Below the pieces are notes generated by a model. The model was not told where the DNA came from. It ran no database searches and saw only the letters and a program-made list of their open reading frames with translations. A stretch of DNA of 28,153 bases from assembly GCA_964558455.1 (NCBI GenBank), contig CAZLEE010000037.1, positions 1 through 28,153 on the forward strand, given 5' to 3'. This document shows, in pieces, positions 24,747 through 28,153 of the stretch. Position numbers and translations under genes: made by a program. The stretch comes from DASRLE01 sp964558455 (GTDB lineage: Bacteria > Verrucomicrobiota > Verrucomicrobiia > Limisphaerales > Palsa-1400). Positions within the stretch are counted from its first letter, which is position 1. Each line of letters starts with the position of its first letter.

Positions 24747-26384
24747 TTAATCCTCGCGGTAGCGCTGGGCGATGGGGTAGCGGCGGCCGACGCCGAAGGC
24801 TTTGGTGGTCACTTTCAAGCCGGGGGCGGCCTGACGGCGCTTGTATTCGTTGATGTCAATCAAACGAATGACCTGTCTGACGGCGGCGGTCGGAAAACCT
24901 AGCTTTATAATCTCACTGGGAGAACGGCCTTGCACAACGTAATGGTCCAGGATGGCATCAAGAATCTCGTAGGGAGGGAGGCTGTCCTGATCGGTTTGGT
25001 TGGGGCGCAATTCGGCCGAGGGAGGTTTGGTAATGGAAGATTGCGGGATGATTTCGTGGTCGCGGTTGATCCAGCGGGCAAGGCGATAGACCAAGGTTTT
25101 TGGAATGTCGCTGATCACGGCCAGGCCGCCGCACATGTCGCCATAAAGGGTGCAGTAGCCGACGGCAATTTCGCTCTTGTTGCCGGTAGTCAATAAAAGG
25201 GAGCCGAACTTGTTGGAAAGAGCCATGAGGATCACGCCGCGCAGCCGGGCTTGCAGATTTTCCTCGGCGGTGTCTTCGGGGCGTCCGGCAAAAAGGGGTT
25301 GCAATTGTTGTTTGACCGATTCAAACGGCGATTGAATGGGAACGACGTCGTAGGAAATACCCAGATGCGCGGACAGAACACGGGCGTCGTCCAAGCTGCC
25401 TTGGGATGAGAATTGCGACGGGAGCGAAATGCCGCGGACATGCTCCGGCCCCAAAGCGGCGACGGCAAGACAGGCGACGACAGCGGAATCAATGCCGCCG
25501 CTCAGTCCAAGCACGGCCGATTTGAATCCGCATTTGTGAAAGTAATCGCGCAAGCCGAGAACCAAGGCGTTGCAAACGTTCTCCTCATCAGGAACAGCCG
25601 GGGTGGAAATGGGCAGGCTCGTTTCGGTGTCGGCCACAACGAAATCCTCCTCGAACGCCTTGGCTTTGGCGATCAACTGGCCGGCGGCGTTGAAAATCAA
25701 ACTTCCGCCGTCAAACACAATTTCGTCGTTGCCGCCGACAAGATTGCAGAAAGCGATAGGGCGGCGCGATTTGCGGGCGAGACTGGCAAGCATGTCGTGG
25801 CGCACCCTCTCCTTGCCGACGCACCAGGGCGAGGCAGAGATGTTGAAAAGACATTCGACATCGGCGGCCAGGAGGCTGGCAACGGGGTCGTGGCGGTAGC
25901 GGCGGTGCGGCCAAAAATCCTCGTCGTTCCAAATATCCTCGCAGATGGTGAGGCCGCAGGAAAAGGAACCGATGGCGATGGGAGAATTTTCCCGGGCGGG
26001 TTCAAAATAGCGATCCTCGTCGAAGACATCGTAAGTGGGCAACAAGGATTTCACGCGCGTTGAGATTATTTTTCCCCCCTGCAAAACGGCGGCTTCGTTG
26101 GTGACTTCGCGTCCGGGCGGGTTTTTATTCTGGCCGACGAAACCGACAATCATGGCGGCGGGGCCGCTGGCCCGGGCAAGCCGGTCAAGCGCGGCAAGAT
26201 TGTTGGCCACGAAACTTTTTTGCAGGAGAAGGTCGCGCGGCGGATAGCCGGTGACGGCCAACTCCGGAAACAAGACGACGTCGGCCTTCTGGTCGAGGGC
26301 GCGCTGATAGCAGCGGAGGATTTTGGCCTCGTTGCCCGCCAGGTCGCCGACGGTGGTATTGATTTGAGCCAGGGCGATTTTCAT
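24747..26384 (-). CDS. nadE: Glutamine-dependent NAD+ synthetase
   Basis: 545-aa two-domain enzyme. The N-terminal nitrilase-type glutaminase (residues 1-250) has the catalytic triad Glu41 (VLFPELAVTGYPP), Lys112 (STRVKSLLPTYD) and Cys147 (CGLTICEDIWND). It feeds ammonia to the C-terminal synthetase (about 270-545), which adenylates and amidates deamido-NAD+ with ATP. The synthetase P-loop is SGGIDS at 294-299; later LLTTGNKSEIAVGYCTLYGDM and a C-terminal KRRQAAPGLKV give the substrate-binding parts. It is 23 bases after the DUF192 gene and 38 bases before the NIPSNAP gene. Confidence 0.97.
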   Translation of the reverse strand: MKIALAQINTTVGDLAGNEAKILRCYQRALDQKADVVLFPELAVTGYPPRDLLLQKSFVANNLAALDRLARASGPAAMIVGFVGQNKNPPGREVTNEAAVLQGGKIISTRVKSLLPTYDVFDEDRYFEPARENSPIAIGSFSCGLTICEDIWNDEDFWPHRRYRHDPVASLLAADVECLFNISASPWCVGKERVRHDMLASLARKSRRPIAFCNLVGGNDEIVFDGGSLIFNAAGQLIAKAKAFEEDFVVADTETSLPISTPAVPDEENVCNALVLGLRDYFHKCGFKSAVLGLSGGIDSAVVACLAVAALGPEHVRGISLPSQFSSQGSLDDARVLSAHLGISYDVVPIQSPFESVKQQLQPLFAGRPEDTAEENLQARLRGVILMALSNKFGSLLLTTGNKSEIAVGYCTLYGDMCGGLAVISDIPKTLVYRLARWINRDHEIIPQSSITKPPSAELRPNQTDQDSLPPYEILDAILDHYVVQGRSPSEIIKLGFPTAAVRQVIRLIDINEYKRRQAAPGLKVTTKAFGVGRRYPIAQRYRED

Positions 26385-26407
26385 GTCAGTGCTGAAAACA
26401 GCGCGGG

Positions 26408-26938
26408 TCAGGGACGGCGTTTGGTGAAGGTCTCGTGCAAGCTGCCATATTCACTGCGAATCAGGGTGCCAGTGGCGATATGATGGCGCTGAAACCAGCC
26501 CTGATTAACTTCGAGAACGTATAGGATGTTGTTGGAGCCGGCGGTGACGGCGTTGGTATCCTGCGGTTGCAAATCATGAATTTCCTGAATGATTCCGTCG
26601 GGATCGATGTAGGCGGCGGAGAGCGGGAGGATGGTGTTCTTCATCCAAAAGGAAGCGCGGAAAGGCCTGGGGAACACAAACAACATGGCGGTGTTTTCGG
26701 GCATGTTGGTGCGAAACATCATGCCGGTTTCCGACTGGATGGGCGTCAAGGCGAGTTCGGTCTCCAACTCTTCGGATCCCATCCAGAGGCGGATGGTCTG
26801 GAGCTTCGACTGAGCGCTTGTGGGGAAGACATGCTGGGCAGGCTGGCCGGGCATCTGGGCGGTGGGCGTCGATGATTTCTTTTCGCACCCGACAAAAAGA
26901 CCGGCTGCGCACAACAAAGCGAGGGCAATCCATCTCAT
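26408..26938 (-). CDS. DUF192 family lipoprotein
   Basis: 176 aa from ATG 26938. The frame is open to 27058, but that start would lie inside the preceding gene, and only the shorter form begins with a signal peptide (RWIALALLCAAGLFVGC). The lipobox Leu-Phe-Val-Gly-Cys is slightly unusual, with Cys18 as the predicted lipidated residue. After a flexible linker (EKKSSTPTAQMPGQPAQ) the DUF192 domain occupies about residues 45-165: ELALTPIQSETGMMFRT, MLFVFPRPFRASFWMKNTIL, LSAAYIDPDGIIQEIHDL and YVLEVNQGWFQRH. DUF192 proteins are small, often exported, and of unknown function. The gene heads the run to nadE. Confidence 0.87.
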   Translation of the reverse strand: MRWIALALLCAAGLFVGCEKKSSTPTAQMPGQPAQHVFPTSAQSKLQTIRLWMGSEELETELALTPIQSETGMMFRTNMPENTAMLFVFPRPFRASFWMKNTILPLSAAYIDPDGIIQEIHDLQPQDTNAVTAGSNNILYVLEVNQGWFQRHHIATGTLIRSEYGSLHETFTKRRP

Positions 26939-26985
26939 GCCCCAAGAATGTGGGAAGGGAGAGGCAATTTCAATGAAACTATTCA

Positions 26986-27807
26986 TTACAAGTAGGGCAG
27001 CGGCACGCAATAGTGCCACAGCCACGCCACGTTTTGATTGCCAAACCAGTTCCCCCAATCATCCCGATGCCGCCCATACTGGCTCGTGCCGGCTTGAAGG
27101 TCAAATTCCCCGGTGTCCGGCCGAAAACGCAGGTCACAGCCCCCCATCATGGTTGTCTGACCGCCCGCATACGACCGGATACGCCCTCCGCTGTCGCCGT
27201 TGGCCGCGTAAAGCCAATTGTCCAGCCCGTAATCGAACCCGTTGACCCGATGCTGCGGATTGCCCGGATTGAACCCGGATAAAATCGTCTTCCGCACGTT
27301 TGCCTTGCCTGTGCCGTCCGTGCTTTCGGCGTAAAAGATTTCACCACCGGCGCTGACCATGACGCCATTCCGCCAGGGACATATGCCGTTGGGATAGTCC
27401 AACCCATCCAAAAAGACCACCGCCTTGTCATAAACGCCGTCGCCGTGGGTGTCTTCGAGAGCGACAATTCTGCCACTGCCTCCCCCGGTTCGATTGAGAA
27501 GGCGGGAATATCTCAGGCCATAATCAACGCCATGTTCCGCCCTGTTCGTCATGAACACATTGGTGGCAGTGGACGGGTAATCCCGCATTTCCACCACCCA
27601 AAGCCTTCCATCCGCCCCCCACTCAAACGCAACCGGGCTTTCGATCAGCGGTTCGCACGCCACAATCTCGGCCTTGAAACCTGCGGGAATGTGGACGCAA
27701 CCCAACGATTCCGAAGGAGATCTGGCTAAGGGTTGATTGTCCAAGGCTTCTCCACAACACATAAAAATACCGAGGAACCACAAGCCGACAAAACACATGC
27801 GACTCAT
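26986..27807 (-). pseudogene. Truncated PVC-type membrane-bound dehydrogenase (N-terminal fragment)
   Basis: 273 codons from ATG 27807, with a signal peptide (CFVGLWFLGIFMCCGEALD) and the start of the beta-propeller typical of the PVC membrane-bound dehydrogenase family: IPAGFKAEIVACEPLIESP, FEWGADGRLWVVEMRDYP, GVYDKAVVFLDGLDYPNG, HRVNGFDYGLDNWLYAANGD, then RDDWGNWFGNQNVAWLWHY. Intact members are much longer, often about 800-1000 aa, and continue with the rest of the propeller, a HEAT-like region and a CxxCH haem domain. Here the frame meets TAA and TGA in succession. No continuation is found in the 47 bases before the DUF192 gene, so the 3' part has been deleted. It is 5 bases from the transposase remnant. 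Confidence 0.75.
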
Positions 27808-27812
27808 ACATT

Positions 27813-28121
27813 TTACTTACTTACCACCAATTCTCGGATCAACCCTTTTGGTGACAGATCATTTTTGGATGCTTGATTCGCAATTGCCGAGACACGGTCC
27901 AAATCTCGCTTCGACCCGTTTGCATCCGCAAGCCCAAAATGCCAAAGCCCAGGGACTGCCCCATTTGACTGCCTTGAGTCAACTAAAGACATCATATAGT
28001 CAAGGACCGCTTCCTTTACGCGGAAGCTCAGGCGCATACGTTCCTCCGGCTTGAGTTCCTTGACTCTCATGGGGTTCAAATGCATGCAATCACACACCGC
28101 CCTGAGAGCCTGTTTGAAAAG
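27813..28121 (-). pseudogene. Remnant of a REP-associated tyrosine (Y1/IS200-like) transposase
   Basis: Reading from 28121, after a TGA at 28124-28122, the frame gives LFKQALRAVCDCMHLNPMR and then VKELKPEERMRLSF. This matches by eye the segment LRAVxDYVHLNPVRAKLLKPEE found in Y1-type transposases of the RAYT group, though Tyr is replaced by Cys in CDCMHLNP. After codon 35 the frame, although open for another 65 codons to 27813, no longer resembles the family, so it has probably shifted. The catalytic HUH pair and Tyr should lie to the right in broken or missing sequence. The region is more AT-rich than the rest and sits beside a truncated gene, consistent with an old insertion. Confidence 0.5.
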
Positions 28122-28153
28122 TCAGTATTTCTCAGCCGAGACGTTTGAGCATA

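Overview
The window looks like chromosomal DNA of a Verrucomicrobiota (PVC superphylum) bacterium, possibly from the Limisphaerales/Pedosphaera side. The evidence is a zinc-ribbon Ser/Thr kinase paired with a PVC-type ECF sigma factor, the start of a PVC-type membrane-bound dehydrogenase gene, a NIPSNAP-domain secreted protein, lipid A genes (Gram-negative envelope) and mostly weak Shine-Dalgarno sequences. This placement is inferred from gene content only. No rRNA, tRNA, CRISPR array or intact mobile element is visible, and no gene-free stretch exceeds 300 bases.

Layout. 168-5090 is envelope and lipid biosynthesis: thrH converges on a plsY-gpsA phospholipid pair, and divergently a Gfo/Idh/MocA oxidoreductase, a small membrane protein and lpxB form a lipid A operon. 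5141-10035 is a signalling block: two small proteins resembling FlgM and FlgN/FliT, a soluble PAS histidine kinase, a single-domain response regulator and an NtrC-type sigma-54 activator whose C-terminal helix-turn-helix resembles flagellar regulators such as FlbD. 10038-13325 holds the fluoride exporter crcB, enolase (the classic fluoride-sensitive enzyme) and a B12-binding radical SAM protein. 13541-14551 is an isolated, more AT-rich gene with a PD-(D/E)XK nuclease signature, the best accessory or defence candidate here. 14725-16332 has sufT and a glycosyltransferase, divergent.

16329-20035 is a regulatory stretch: an ECF sigma factor overlapping a putative membrane anti-sigma gene, a YgjP-type zinc metallopeptidase, a second ECF sigma factor and a Ser/Thr kinase. 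20039-26938 is a long minus-strand run in transcription order DUF192 lipoprotein, nadE, NIPSNAP protein, hemL, ruvX, truA, trmL and an SDR gene broken by an amber codon. The right end (26986-28153) is decaying: a dehydrogenase gene cut to its first 273 codons lies next to a remnant of a REP-associated tyrosine transposase.

The gene order is very compact. Two convergent pairs share the 4 bases of overlapping stop codons (776-779 and 16329-16332), a third is separated by 3 bases, and several co-directional pairs overlap by 4 bases or are separated by 1-15.
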